Notes: a model not told the origin generated them from the letters alone. DNA of 64,000 nucleotides from Sphingopyxis sp. (GCF_016793825.1 NZ_JAEULM010000023.1:62001-126000), one strand, 5' to 3'. Counted from the first letter of the stretch, positions 17,532 to 26,944 are shown. Made by a program: numbers and translations.

Positions 17532-18584
17532 ATGTCCGCTGTCTGGGATTTCGCCGATTTCGACGATCATGAACATGTTCATATGTTCCGCGATCGGGCG
17601 AGCGGATTGACGGCCGTCATCGCCGTCCATTCCACCCATCTTGGCCCCGGTGCAGGTGGCGTGCGCTATTGGCACTACCCCCAGCGTTCCGCGGCGATCA
17701 CCGACGCGCTGCGCCTGTCGCGCGGCATGAGTTACAAGAATGCGATGGCGGGCCTGCCGATGGGCGGCGGCAAGGGCGTGATCCTGGCCGACGAGAATGG
17801 CGGCAAGACGCCCGACCTGCTCGCAGCCTTCGGCCGGGCGGTCGAATCGCTGGGCGGTGCCTATGTGACCGCCGAGGATGTCGGGATCACCGACGCCGAC
17901 ATGGTCGAGATTTCGAAGCACACGAAGCATGTCAGCGGGCTGCCCGTCGCGAGCGGCGCTGACGCGGGCGGCGATCCGGGGCCGTTTACCGCACTTGGCG
18001 TCTATCTGGGGATCAAGGCTGCGATCAAGGAAGGCCTTGGGTCCGACAGCGCCGCAGGCGTGCGCGTCGCGATTCAGGGCGTGGGTAGCGTCGGTGGCGG
18101 CGTCGCGCGGCGGCTGGCCGCCGAGGGAGCGAAACTGACGCTTGCCGACGTGGACCTGACCCGCGCCAAGGCGCTTGCCGAGGAACTGGGTGCCGACCTT
18201 GTCGATTCGGCGGCGATCATGGAGATCGAGGCCGACGTGTTGAGCCCCAATGCGCTTGGCGCGATCCTGACTGAAAGGAGCATCGAGAGGCTGCGCGTCC
18301 CGATCGTGGCGGGCGGTGCGAACAATCAGCTTGCGACCGCGGCGGATGGCCAACGCATCCATGATCGCGGTATCGTCTACGCCCCCGACTATGTCATCAA
18401 CGCCGGCGGCATCATCAATGTCGCGCTGGAATATCTGGGAAAGGGCAGCCGCGAAGAGGTGGAAAGCCGCATCCATCAGATTCCGGGACGGCTCGCCGAA
18501 ATCTGGGCGGAGAGCAGAGCGAATGCGACGCCGGCGTCGGTGGTGGCCGACCGCATGGCGCAGAAGCTGATCGGTCGCGGGTAA
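17532..18584 (+). CDS. Leucine/valine/phenylalanine-type amino-acid dehydrogenase
   Basis: A 350-residue Glu/Leu/Phe/Val dehydrogenase that oxidatively deaminates a branched or aromatic amino acid with NAD+. The catalytic-lysine loop is seen as GLPMGGGKGVIL near residue 78, the catalytic Asp in YVTAEDVGITDADM near residue 112, and the Rossmann motif in VAIQGVGSVGGGVARRLA. The length and short N-terminus favour leucine dehydrogenase over glutamate dehydrogenase. GTGAGG lies 7-12 bases upstream of the ATG at 17532. Confidence 0.88.
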   Translation: MSAVWDFADFDDHEHVHMFRDRASGLTAVIAVHSTHLGPGAGGVRYWHYPQRSAAITDALRLSRGMSYKNAMAGLPMGGGKGVILADENGGKTPDLLAAFGRAVESLGGAYVTAEDVGITDADMVEISKHTKHVSGLPVASGADAGGDPGPFTALGVYLGIKAAIKEGLGSDSAAGVRVAIQGVGSVGGGVARRLAAEGAKLTLADVDLTRAKALAEELGADLVDSAAIMEIEADVLSPNALGAILTERSIERLRVPIVAGGANNQLATAADGQRIHDRGIVYAPDYVINAGGIINVALEYLGKGSREEVESRIHQIPGRLAEIWAESRANATPASVVADRMAQKLIGRG

Positions 18585-18675
18585 GCCTTCCTGCCCGGTT
18601 CGTTGCCCCGGTCTTTGCCGAAGTGACGGAATTGCCGGCTGGCGCGCGGTTTGATTTCCGCTAAGCCAATCGGTG

Positions 18676-19029
18676 ATGAAACGGCATTTCTATCTGGTCG
18701 CAGGGTGGGCTTCGCTGGGACTTGGCGCGATCGGTGCTTTCCTGCCGTTGCTGCCGACGGTGCCCTTCGTCATCCTCGCCGCCTTCTGCTTTGCGCGCTC
18801 GTCACCGCGGCTGGAGGCATGGCTGCTGACCCATCCCCATTTCGGGCATCATATCGTCGCGTGGCGGGAGAAGGGCGCGATCAGCCGGAAGGGCAAAGTC
18901 GCGGCGACGCTGGCGTTCGCTTTCAGCATCGTCCTGGCGGCCATCTTTTCCCCCTGGCCATGGGTGATGGCGCCGGTGATCGCGGCTGTCGTGACCGGAA
19001 GCTGGATATGGACAAGGCCGGAGGGGTGA
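18676..19029 (+). CDS. YbaN/DUF454 small membrane protein
   Basis: A 117-residue inner-membrane protein of the DUF454 family. The first hairpin carries the family pattern GLGAIGAFLPLLPTVPF, followed by ARSSPRLEAWLLTHPHFG and two C-terminal helices. Its function is not established. The start is the ATG at 18676; a GTG directly precedes it. The stop codon falls in the loop of a terminator shared with the convergent receptor gene. Confidence 0.88.
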   Translation: MKRHFYLVAGWASLGLGAIGAFLPLLPTVPFVILAAFCFARSSPRLEAWLLTHPHFGHHIVAWREKGAISRKGKVAATLAFAFSIVLAAIFSPWPWVMAPVIAAVVTGSWIWTRPEG

Positions 19030-19042
19030 CCCTCCGGCCTTG
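19016..19042. terminator. Bidirectional terminator
   Basis: AAGGCCGGAGG and CCTCCGGCCTT form an 11-bp stem around a short loop that includes the DUF454 stop codon. It lies 30 bases from the end of the convergent receptor gene. Confidence 0.75.
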
Positions 19043-19070
19043 ACCGTTTTGCACGAAGGCGTCGCTGTCC

Positions 19071-21674
19071 TTAGAAGTCGACCGCGATGCGGCCGTAGAG
19101 GAAGCGCCCGCTGAAGCCGAAGGGCGACTGGGACGAATAGGGCAGGAAGCTGTTGTTAACGCCATAGTTCACACCGTCGACGACGCCGAACGGCAGCCGA
19201 TCCGGATATTCGTCGAGCAGATTGTTGGCGCCCACGGCGAATTCGATCCTGTCCATCAGCTTGTAGCGTACTTCAAGGTCGACGACCCATTTCGGCGACA
19301 GGGTGATGTCGCCGGGCGCGTCCCCGCCGGCAACACGGATGTCGTCGCGGATTGCCGGGTTGGTAGCGGTCACCGCCTGACCATTGGCAGCAACCGTCGT
19401 CACACTGTCGGGCAGAAGGACGCTGCCGTACCGGTTGGCGTTCAGGGTCAGCCCGAAGGCGCCGATATCCCAGGTCAGCCCCGCGTTGAACTTGTTCGAC
19501 GGCTGGCCGTCGGTCAGGCGGATGCTTTCCTGACGTGCAAACAGCCGCTGCGCGGTAAAGGCCGAGAAGGTCCGCCGATCGGTGATCTTCGTATCGTTGA
19601 TATTATAACCGACGTTAAGCCGCAGGGTGCCGAGGCCGAAATCGGGGACACGATAGCTTCCCACGATGTCGAGGCCCTGTGTCCGCGTGTCGATCCCGTT
19701 GATAAAGAAACGCGCGGACGTACCCTGAACATTCGCCGCCTGGAGAATCGCGACAACGTCCGCTCCCTGAAGGTTTTCAGTGAGCGTGATGCGGTCCCTT
19801 ATCTTGATCCGATAGTAGTCGACGGTCAGGCTGAGCCCATCGATCATGTTGAACGCGACGCCGCCGCCGAAGTTCAGCGATTTTTCGGCCTTCAGCGGCT
19901 GGGAGCCGAGCGCGACGGCGATCGGCGACGCCACCGGGAAGGTGCCGATTTCGATCAGCGTGCCGCCGACGTTGTTGGTCGAGGTCGTCGAGAAGAATTG
20001 CTGCGCCATGCCGGGAGCGCGGAAACCGGTCGATACCGAACCGCGCAGGGCAAGCCCTTCCACGGGCTCCACGCGAGCGGCGAGCTTGCCGTTCACCGTA
20101 TCCCCGAAGTCCGAGAAATGTTCATAGCGTCCCGCCGCCTGCACGTTCAGCATCTTGCTTATATCGGCGTCGAGTTCGAGATAGCCTGCAAAGCTGTCGC
20201 GCGATTTGTCGATGGCCGTGGTCGGCGAGAAGCCGGGGAAGACCTGTGCACCCGGCGCCGCACCGTTGGTGAAGGCAAAGGGCCCCGCGACATAGCTTGC
20301 GACCTCGCCCGGCACGATCTTGTAGTTTTCGTTGCGCCACTCTCCACCAAGCGCGAGCGTCGTGTCGCCGAGCCCGAAGTCGATGCCTCGATTGGCGTCG
20401 AAATTGATCGACGTCTGACCGGACCTGAGACCACCCGCGTTGAACTTGCGCGGGCTGTCGCGGCCGCCGAGCGAGGTGTTGAACGTGTTCTCGATCCCAT
20501 AGTTCAGGCGGTTGGAGCCATAGTTGGCCGACAGGTCGATGTTCCATCCGGCTGCTTCGCCGCGAATGCCGCCTGCAATCGCGATGTCGCGGATCTCGCT
20601 GGTGATGATCGGCAGGAAACCGTCGGGATAGAAGGGCAAACCGCCGTTGGAGAAGTCGGCATTGCGGACGTCAAGGGCGCGGCGGTAGAAACCCGCGCCA
20701 TTGCCATCGCGTACGCCATAGCTGCCGAAACTGTAGATTTCGAAGCTGGAGCCGACGTCCATGCCGCCGTTGAAGAAGAAGTTCAGATCTTTGGACGCGC
20801 CGTCGCCGTATCGATGCCAGTAGCGGTCGATCGTTACCTCGCGCGGGTCGCCGATGCCCGCATAGTTGCGGCGCAGGTCGGCGCCCGAGCGGTTGGTGGG
20901 CGACCGATCCTTATATTCGGCGGTCAGATTCAGATAACCGGTGTCGCCGAACGGCAAGCCGATATTGGTCGCGAAGGTGGTGGTGCCGCCGTCGCGGCGC
21001 TTGCGATCATTCCCGGTGAAGGTGATCGCCGGATCGCCGGTAGCAGCCGTGGTGGGCGACACGGTATCGACCACCGCCACATCTTCCATCGTCGTGATAT
21101 ATTTGCCGTAGCTGACCTGAGCGCGTCCGCCTTCGCGTTTCTTGAGCTGGATATTGATCACGCCCGCGATCGCGTCCGAGCCATATTGCGACGATGCACC
21201 GTCGCGCAGCACCTCGATGCGGTCGATCGCAAGCGGGGGAATGGTGTTCATGTCGACGCCTGCCGATCCGCGGCCGACCGAACCGTTGAGGTTGAGCAGC
21301 GATGACAGGTGGCGACGCTTTCCGTTGACGAGGACCAGCACCTGATCGGGCGCGAGGCCGCGCAGTGTCGCGGGGCGCAGCGAGTCCGTGCCATCGGTCA
21401 GCGAAGGTTGCGGAAAGTTGAAGGATGGAACGAGGTTGTTCAGCAGGCGATTGGTTTCGGTGGTGCCGCTGTTCTGCAGCGCATCGCCGCTGATGACGTC
21501 GATCGGCACGGTGCTGTCGGCGACGGTCCGGTCGGTACGGCGCGTGCCGGTAACGATGATCGTGCTGGAGTCGCTGTCGCTTGCGCCTTCCTGAGCGAAG
21601 GCGGGAGCGGCCCAGCCGGATGTGGCGAGCGCTGTACCAAGCGCGATGATGGAGGTGCTGAAAGCAGTCTTCAT
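19071..21674 (-). CDS. TonB-dependent outer-membrane receptor
   Basis: An 867-residue outer-membrane receptor. A signal peptide (ending APAFAQ) precedes a plug domain with TIIVTGTRRTDRTVADSTVP (TonB-box region) and GLAPDQVLVLVNGKRRH. The barrel of about 650 residues ends in FLYGRIAVDF, with a terminal Phe as expected for BAM recognition. The plug contains DMNTIPPLAIDRIEVLRDGA. The substrate is unknown; sphingomonads carry many such receptors for sugars, siderophores and oligomers. The upstream region has an inverted repeat at 21799-21818. Confidence 0.92.
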   Translation of the reverse strand: MKTAFSTSIIALGTALATSGWAAPAFAQEGASDSDSSTIIVTGTRRTDRTVADSTVPIDVISGDALQNSGTTETNRLLNNLVPSFNFPQPSLTDGTDSLRPATLRGLAPDQVLVLVNGKRRHLSSLLNLNGSVGRGSAGVDMNTIPPLAIDRIEVLRDGASSQYGSDAIAGVINIQLKKREGGRAQVSYGKYITTMEDVAVVDTVSPTTAATGDPAITFTGNDRKRRDGGTTTFATNIGLPFGDTGYLNLTAEYKDRSPTNRSGADLRRNYAGIGDPREVTIDRYWHRYGDGASKDLNFFFNGGMDVGSSFEIYSFGSYGVRDGNGAGFYRRALDVRNADFSNGGLPFYPDGFLPIITSEIRDIAIAGGIRGEAAGWNIDLSANYGSNRLNYGIENTFNTSLGGRDSPRKFNAGGLRSGQTSINFDANRGIDFGLGDTTLALGGEWRNENYKIVPGEVASYVAGPFAFTNGAAPGAQVFPGFSPTTAIDKSRDSFAGYLELDADISKMLNVQAAGRYEHFSDFGDTVNGKLAARVEPVEGLALRGSVSTGFRAPGMAQQFFSTTSTNNVGGTLIEIGTFPVASPIAVALGSQPLKAEKSLNFGGGVAFNMIDGLSLTVDYYRIKIRDRITLTENLQGADVVAILQAANVQGTSARFFINGIDTRTQGLDIVGSYRVPDFGLGTLRLNVGYNINDTKITDRRTFSAFTAQRLFARQESIRLTDGQPSNKFNAGLTWDIGAFGLTLNANRYGSVLLPDSVTTVAANGQAVTATNPAIRDDIRVAGGDAPGDITLSPKWVVDLEVRYKLMDRIEFAVGANNLLDEYPDRLPFGVVDGVNYGVNNSFLPYSSQSPFGFSGRFLYGRIAVDF

Positions 21675-21798
21675 AGTCTTATTCCCTGTTGTCGCCGGGA
21701 TACGGATGGCATCCGGCACGGGAAAGATTGAGCTATGTGACCGTAAGGGCTACCAGAAATCGGCGAACAGCGTGCCGGATGCCGCATTTTCATGGCGT

Positions 21799-21818
21799 AT
21801 GTGACAAATCCGTCACAT
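21799..21818. promoter_or_regulatory. Palindromic operator candidate upstream of TonB receptor
   Basis: ATGTGAC-AAATCC-GTCACAT is a perfect palindrome with 7-base arms. It lies 125 bases upstream of the receptor start and about 120 bases upstream of ccmC, in the 261-base divergent gap. The half-site TGTGAC recurs at 21736-21741. It resembles a CRP/FNR-family site but has two extra central bases compared with the E. coli CRP consensus. Confidence 0.5.
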
Positions 21819-21935
21819 TGGGCCACGCCTTCCTATCAATGTCGAGCCACTACCACGGACGATGGTCCTTGATGGGTGTGAGGGGGCGCAATTGGCTGGA
21901 CCCGCGTTCGACGCTCGCTTAAGGCTCGGCTCGCG

Positions 21936-22670
21936 ATGCACGCTTACGCCAACCCGACCCGCTTTCTGGCGATTGCAAAGCCACTGACGCCATGGCTGCT
22001 CGGTGTCGGGTTGCTGCTCGTGATCGGCGGGGCCTGGGCCGGGCTAATGATGGTGCCCGGCGAAGCCAAGCAGGGTGAGACCGCCCGCATTCTTTACGTC
22101 CATGTTCCCTCGGCCTGGCTTGGCATGGGCGGATGGACGTCGCTGGCGCTGGCGGGGTTGGTGCAGCTTGTCTGGCGGCATCCGCTGGCGGGCATCGCGG
22201 CACGCGCGATTGCCGTTCCCGGCATGCTGTTCTGCGCCCTGTGTCTGGCGACCGGGTCGATATGGGGGCGGCCGACCTGGGGCACCTGGTGGGAATGGGA
22301 CGGCCGGATGACATCGATGCTCGTCCTCCTGTTTCTTTATGCCGGTTTCGTCGCGCTGACGAGCGGCGACGAGGGACAGCGACAGGGCGGATCGCTGTCG
22401 CGCGGCGCCGCAATCTATGCGCTGGTTGGTGCGATCAACATTCCGATCATCAACCGCAGCGTCGTCTGGTGGAATAGTCTGCATCAAGGACCGAGCATCA
22501 CGCTGGGTGGGTCGTCGATCGACGGCGCGCTGCTCTGGCCTCTGGGCTTGACGGTATTGGGTTTCTCGCTGTTATTCGGTGCCATCGTGCTGATGCGCAT
22601 GCGACGGATCATCGCCGACAATCGCGTTGCGGCGCGGCTGCGGCGGCTAGCCGACGACGAAGGGAATTAG
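21936..22670 (+). CDS. ccmC: Heme exporter permease CcmC
   Basis: A 244-residue inner-membrane protein with six helices that transfers heme to CcmE in system I cytochrome c maturation. The tryptophan-rich WWD motif (GTWWEWDGRMTSMLVL) lies near residue 118, flanked by the heme-ligating histidines in YVHVPSAW and NSLHQGPS. First gene of the ccmCDEFGHI run here. ccmA and ccmB are not in this window. Confidence 0.95.
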   Translation: MHAYANPTRFLAIAKPLTPWLLGVGLLLVIGGAWAGLMMVPGEAKQGETARILYVHVPSAWLGMGGWTSLALAGLVQLVWRHPLAGIAARAIAVPGMLFCALCLATGSIWGRPTWGTWWEWDGRMTSMLVLLFLYAGFVALTSGDEGQRQGGSLSRGAAIYALVGAINIPIINRSVVWWNSLHQGPSITLGGSSIDGALLWPLGLTVLGFSLLFGAIVLMRMRRIIADNRVAARLRRLADDEGN

Positions 22671-22673
22671 GGC

Positions 22674-22829
22674 GTGTCGGGGGTTATCAGCGGAGGCGGG
22701 CAGTGGGCATTCGTTGCCGCAGCCTATATTCTGACCGCCGTGCTGACTGGCGCTGTGCTATGGACGAGCTGGCGCGCGATGGCGAAGGCTGAGAGGCGCA
22801 GCGATGCGCTGCGCAAGGACCGAAAATGA
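22674..22829 (+). CDS. ccmD: Heme exporter protein CcmD
   Basis: A 51-residue single-helix membrane protein that releases holo-CcmE from the CcmABC complex. The GTG at 22674 opens a frame with one hydrophobic helix (QWAFVAAAYILTAVLTGAVL) followed by a basic cytoplasmic tail (RAMAKAERRSDALRKDRK). It starts 3 bases after ccmC, and its stop overlaps the ccmE ATG by 4 bases. Size and position fit CcmD even though the sequence is weakly conserved. Confidence 0.85.
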   Translation: MSGVISGGGQWAFVAAAYILTAVLTGAVLWTSWRAMAKAERRSDALRKDRK

Positions 22830-23263
22830 AAGCAAAGCATCAAAGGTTGATTCTGGCGGCGGTGGCGCTGTGCGGCGTCGCGGGCGCGGGTGTGCTTGGA
22901 GCAAGTGCGCTGCGCGACGAGGCGGCCTATTTCCGTACACCTGCCGAAGTGAAGGCCGGCAAGACCATGGTAGGCGAGCCGATGCGGTTGGGCGGCATGG
23001 TTGCCGCTGGCAGCATCAGGCGCCAGAGCGATGGTCTTACGATCGACTTCGTCGCCACCGACGGCAAAGCGTCGATCCCGGTTCAGTTCAAGGGCATCGT
23101 GCCGGACCTTTTCGCGGAGAATTCGGGGATGGTGGCCGATGGGCGAATGCGCGCCGACGGCATCTTCGTCGCCGACCGTATTCTAGCCAAGCATGACGAG
23201 CGCTATATGCCCCCGCAGATGGGCGAGATGCCGAAGAATATGAAACTGGCGCCGGGGGAATGA
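22826..23263 (+). CDS. ccmE: Cytochrome c-type biogenesis heme chaperone CcmE
   Basis: A 145-residue periplasmic OB-fold chaperone anchored by an N-terminal helix (LILAAVALCGVAGAGVLGAS). The covalent heme-binding histidine lies in AKHDERYMPP near residue 126, preceded by the typical VADGRMRADGIFVADRILAKH strand. It carries heme from CcmC to CcmF. It is translationally coupled to ccmD. Confidence 0.95.
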   Translation: MKAKHQRLILAAVALCGVAGAGVLGASALRDEAAYFRTPAEVKAGKTMVGEPMRLGGMVAAGSIRRQSDGLTIDFVATDGKASIPVQFKGIVPDLFAENSGMVADGRMRADGIFVADRILAKHDERYMPPQMGEMPKNMKLAPGE

Positions 23264-23318
23264 TCAGCCGGACTCGCATCGCCAATCCCGCCGTTGCCGG
23301 GGCGACGGAGAGCGTGCT

Positions 23319-25286
23319 GTGATCGCCGAACTCGGCCTCGCCCTGCTGTGGATCGCGGCGGCGCTTGCGTGTCTGTCGCTGGTGGTGGGTATCCTGTATG
23401 TCCGCACCGGCAAAGACGATCTCGCCGCGCTGGTGCGACCGGCGAGCGTCGCGCAGGGCGTATTGACCGCTGTCGCGTTCGGCTTGCTCATCACGCTGTT
23501 CGTCCGATCGGATATGTCGGTCGAACTGGTTGCACGAAACAGCCACAGCCTGAAACCGATGCTGTTCAAGGTTGCTGGCGCTTGGGGCAACCACGAAGGA
23601 TCGATGCTGCTATGGCTGACGATCCTCGGCGTATCGGGCGCGCTGGTCGCGATTTTCGAGAAGCGGCTGCGCAAGGATACGCTTGTCGCAACGCTTGCGG
23701 CGCAGGCTGCGCTGAGTCTAGGCTTTTTCGCATTCCTGCTCTTTTCGTCGAACCCGTTCAAACGCTTGCCGGTTGCCCCGCCCGATGGGCAGGGGCTCAA
23801 TCCGCTGCTTCAAGACCCCGGGCTCGCCTTTCATCCGCCGACACTTTACATCGGGTATGTCGGTATTTCGGTCGCGTTCAGCTTTGCGGTCGGAGCACTC
23901 GTCACGCGCGAGATTGGTCCGGCCTTCGCGCGCGCGATGCGGCCCTGGGTGCTGGGCAGTTGGATTTTCCTGACCCTTGGGATCACGGCAGGCAGCTATT
24001 GGGCCTATTACGAGCTTGGCTGGGGCGGCTGGTGGTTCTGGGATCCGGTCGAGAATGTCTCGCTTATCCCCTGGCTTGCGGGCGCTGCGCTGCTTCACTC
24101 GGTGAGCGTGACGGCGACGCGAAACGCGCTGCGTGCATGGACGGTGATGCTGGCGGTGATTGCCTTCTCCATGTCGATGGTCGGCACCTTCATCGTGCGG
24201 TCGGGTTTGCTGACCAGTGTTCACAGTTTTGCGGTCGACCCCGAGCGCGGAACCTTCCTGCTTGCGTTGATGGCGATCTATATCGGCGGTGCGTTGACGT
24301 TGTTTGCCTTGCGGGCAGGTACGGTCGCTGAGGGCAAGAAATTCGCGCTGTTGAGCCGCGAAGGCTCGCTCGTGATCAACAATCTGTTGCTGACCACGAT
24401 CCTCGCGCTCGTTCTGCTGGGCACGCTCTATCCGATCGTCGCTGAGGCGATGGGCGAGAAAATCTCGGTCGGACCGCCTTACTACAACAAGGTTGCGGGC
24501 CCGCTGGCGCTGATCCTGTGCCTGGTCATGGTCACAGGGCCGTTGCTGAACTGGCGCAAGGACGATGGCAAAAAGCTCTGGTCCCGGTTGCCCATCGCCA
24601 TTTTCGCGGGCGCCGTGATATTGTTTGGACTTGTCCTTTTCGGTGGCAAGGTCGGTGTGCTGCCGTTGCTTGGCATGACCGTGGCGGGCATCGTCGCCGT
24701 CGCCAGCCTGGCGCCGTTGTGGAAGCGCAACCTGCGGCGCACGCCGTTGCCGACCTGGGGGATGGTCATCGCGCATTTCAGCGTCGCTATCGCGCTTGCA
24801 GGAATGGCGGCCGAAAGCGCCTTCATCAAAGAGCGGCTCGTCGCTGCCGCGCCCGGCGAGACGGTGAAGGTCGACGATTATTCGGTTAAGTTCGCGGGCG
24901 TCACACCCACCGCGGGACCGAACTATACCGCGATCCGAGGTACGCTGATCGCCACGACTTCGTCGGGAGCGTCGTTTACGCTGCATCCGGAGGCCCGGAC
25001 GTTCCCCGGCTTGATGGGCACGGCACCCACCGAGACGAACGAGGCCGCGCTTCTCACGCGGCCTGGCGGTCAGCTCTATGTCGTGCTGGGCCAACCGGTG
25101 ACGGGTGATGACGGGACCGCCGACCGGTATCAGCTTCGCCTGTGGTGGAAACCGCTGGTGTGGTGGATATGGCTCGGCGGGGCGTTGATCGCGATCGGCG
25201 CGGCACTGTCGATGCTCGGCCGCGCGCAGTTGCTGGAGATATGGCGCGTACGGCGGGCGCGGAAGGCCGAGGAGCGGTTCGCATGA
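23319..25286 (+). CDS. ccmF: Cytochrome c heme lyase subunit CcmF
   Basis: A 655-residue multispanning membrane protein that attaches heme to apocytochrome c. The WWD motif (ELGWGGWWFWDPVENVSLIP) lies near residue 234, after the family block NHEGSMLLWLTILG near residue 88. A periplasmic domain at residues 500-610 precedes the last helix. The start is GTG at 23319, with GGAG upstream. The stop overlaps the next gene by 4 bases. Confidence 0.96.
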   Translation: MIAELGLALLWIAAALACLSLVVGILYVRTGKDDLAALVRPASVAQGVLTAVAFGLLITLFVRSDMSVELVARNSHSLKPMLFKVAGAWGNHEGSMLLWLTILGVSGALVAIFEKRLRKDTLVATLAAQAALSLGFFAFLLFSSNPFKRLPVAPPDGQGLNPLLQDPGLAFHPPTLYIGYVGISVAFSFAVGALVTREIGPAFARAMRPWVLGSWIFLTLGITAGSYWAYYELGWGGWWFWDPVENVSLIPWLAGAALLHSVSVTATRNALRAWTVMLAVIAFSMSMVGTFIVRSGLLTSVHSFAVDPERGTFLLALMAIYIGGALTLFALRAGTVAEGKKFALLSREGSLVINNLLLTTILALVLLGTLYPIVAEAMGEKISVGPPYYNKVAGPLALILCLVMVTGPLLNWRKDDGKKLWSRLPIAIFAGAVILFGLVLFGGKVGVLPLLGMTVAGIVAVASLAPLWKRNLRRTPLPTWGMVIAHFSVAIALAGMAAESAFIKERLVAAAPGETVKVDDYSVKFAGVTPTAGPNYTAIRGTLIATTSSGASFTLHPEARTFPGLMGTAPTETNEAALLTRPGGQLYVVLGQPVTGDDGTADRYQLRLWWKPLVWWIWLGGALIAIGAALSMLGRAQLLEIWRVRRARKAEERFA

Positions 25287-25813
25287 AAAGGCATTGGATC
25301 CTTTTCGTTCCGCTGGCGATCATGGGGCTATTGTTCGGCGCGTTCATCTATCGCCTTGCCGTTCCTCCGCAGACGCTGATCGAATCGCAGTGGATCAATA
25401 AGCCGATGCCGCTGTTTGATCTTCCGCCCGCGACTGCGGGTGTCGACGGGCTGAAGAGCAGTCAGCTTGCCGATGGCCGGCCGCGTCTGGTCAATGTGTT
25501 CGCGAGTTGGTGCATTCCGTGTCGCGCCGAGGCACCGCAGCTCGAGGCGCTGAAGGCGGCCGGCGTGCCGATCGACGGCATCGCGATACGCGATCGGCCT
25601 GACGACGTCGCACAGTTCCTGCAAGAAGTCGGCAATCCGTTCGATCGCATCGGGTCGGACCAGCAAAGCAGCGTCCAGATCGCGCTTGGTTCCTCCGGCG
25701 TGCCTGAAACCTTCCTGATCGACGGCAAGGGGATTATTCGTGAGCAGATTCAAGGTGTTATCATCGCCGAACAGGTGCCCGATATCATCGCCAAGCTGGA
25801 GGCGATGAAGTGA
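25283..25813 (+). CDS. ccmG: Thiol:disulfide interchange protein CcmG/DsbE
   Basis: A 176-residue membrane-anchored periplasmic thioredoxin that reduces the CXXCH cysteines of apocytochrome c. An N-terminal anchor (WILFVPLAIMGLLFGAFIY) precedes the thioredoxin fold with NVFASWCIPCRAEAPQL (active-site CIPC near residue 78) and the cis-Pro loop SSGVPETFLID. The ATG overlaps the ccmF stop, and its own stop overlaps the ccmH start. Confidence 0.95.
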   Translation: MKRHWILFVPLAIMGLLFGAFIYRLAVPPQTLIESQWINKPMPLFDLPPATAGVDGLKSSQLADGRPRLVNVFASWCIPCRAEAPQLEALKAAGVPIDGIAIRDRPDDVAQFLQEVGNPFDRIGSDQQSSVQIALGSSGVPETFLIDGKGIIREQIQGVIIAEQVPDIIAKLEAMK

Positions 25814-26241
25814 GGGTACGGCTGTTCCTGCTGGCGATGCTGGCTTTGTTCGCCGCTCCTGGAGTGGCGCAGGACAGATTGCCGCCGGCGCCCTATGCCT
25901 ATCAGCAACTTCGGGACCCGGCGCAGGAAGCGAAGGCCAAGGAACTGATGGAGACGCTTCGTTGCCTTGTGTGTCAGGGCCAGTCGATCGCCGACAGCGA
26001 TGCGCCGCTCGCGGGGGATATGCGGCACGAGGTGCGTACCAAGATCGCTGCCGGCGAAGATCCCGACGCGATCCGTAAGTGGCTGGTCGCGCGCTATGGA
26101 AATTGGGTAAGCTATGATCCGCCCCTCGATGCGGCGACGATGCTCCTGTGGTTCGGCCCCTTGCTGTTCTTCATACTTGGGGGATGGTTTGCTTTCGGAC
26201 GCTTCCGGCGCGGTGGCGTCGAAGAGGAGGCGGAAGGATGA
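25810..26241 (+). CDS. ccmH: Cytochrome c-type biogenesis protein CcmH (CcmL/CycL-type)
   Basis: A 143-residue periplasmic protein with a signal peptide and a C-terminal membrane anchor (TMLLWFGPLLFFILGGWFAF). The redox motif LRCLVCQGQSIADSDAPLA near residue 57 carries the LRCxxCQ signature that handles apocytochrome thiols. This is the short form, lacking the TPR half, which is encoded by the next gene. It starts with GTG overlapping the ccmG stop. Confidence 0.95.
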   Translation: MRVRLFLLAMLALFAAPGVAQDRLPPAPYAYQQLRDPAQEAKAKELMETLRCLVCQGQSIADSDAPLAGDMRHEVRTKIAAGEDPDAIRKWLVARYGNWVSYDPPLDAATMLLWFGPLLFFILGGWFAFGRFRRGGVEEEAEG

Positions 26242-26879
26242 TCTGGCTCTGGATCCTGATCGCTGCGGCACTGACGGCCGGCGGCATCATCTGGCTTGGC
26301 AAGTTGCCGGCCATTTCACGACCGCTGGCAGGCGCTGCGATTATGCTCGGGCTTGCAGGCTATGCGCTGCAGGGTAGCCCGTCGTTGCCCGGCAAGCCGG
26401 TTGCGAAGGAGCCTGAACCAGACGGCTTTGGTGAGGTCATCACCGACCGGCAACAGGGGATGGCCGACCGCTTTGGTCCTGCGGCGCAGTGGATCGGCAT
26501 GTCTGACGGCTTCATGCGCACCGGCAAGACACAGCTCGCAGCGCAGGCGCTGGAAAAGGGGCTTCAGAAATATCCAGATAATGTCGATTTATGGGTTGGT
26601 CTTGGTAACGCACTCGTCGCGCATGGCGGCGGCGTGATGTCACCTGCTTCCGCGCTGGCCTTCGACGAGGCAGCCAAGCGCGATCCGACGCATCCGGCAC
26701 CGCCGTTCTTTGCAGGACTCGCAATGGCGCAGGGCGGCGATTTGAAGGGTGCCGAGACTGTATGGAGCCAGCTTCTTGCGCGTTCACCCGCGGATGCGCC
26801 GTGGCGATCCGACCTTGAGGCGCGGTTGGCGCAACTGCGGCAGGCAATGGGGCCGGCGTTGCCGCCAGACGTGCCATAG
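26238..26879 (+). CDS. ccmI: TPR protein of cytochrome c maturation (CcmI/CycH-like)
   Basis: A 213-residue protein with an N-terminal hydrophobic segment (IWLWILIAAALTAGGIIWL) and a second helix, then tetratricopeptide repeats from residue 85 (AAQWIGMSDGFMRTGKTQLA, DNVDLWVGLGNALVAHGGG, PAPPFFAGLAMAQGGDL). It probably presents apocytochromes to CcmF/CcmH. It is shorter than canonical CcmI, having essentially only the TPR part. The ATG at 26238 overlaps the ccmH stop. It is the last gene of the operon. Confidence 0.85.
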   Translation: MIWLWILIAAALTAGGIIWLGKLPAISRPLAGAAIMLGLAGYALQGSPSLPGKPVAKEPEPDGFGEVITDRQQGMADRFGPAAQWIGMSDGFMRTGKTQLAAQALEKGLQKYPDNVDLWVGLGNALVAHGGGVMSPASALAFDEAAKRDPTHPAPPFFAGLAMAQGGDLKGAETVWSQLLARSPADAPWRSDLEARLAQLRQAMGPALPPDVP

Positions 26880-26944
26880 ACGCTTCGCTGTGAGGTCCGA
26901 TTTGGACGCTATCCACCCCGCACCGGCTCGTCTAAAGGCGCGCA

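Noticed and set aside
20000-21305. Long plus-strand open frame opposite the TonB receptor
   Set aside because: The receptor has signal, plug and barrel signatures; the opposite frame has none.
23260-23322. 20-codon frame between ccmE and ccmF that could be a leader peptide
   Set aside because: No ribosome site, no residue bias, and no attenuator structure; it merely bridges the gap.
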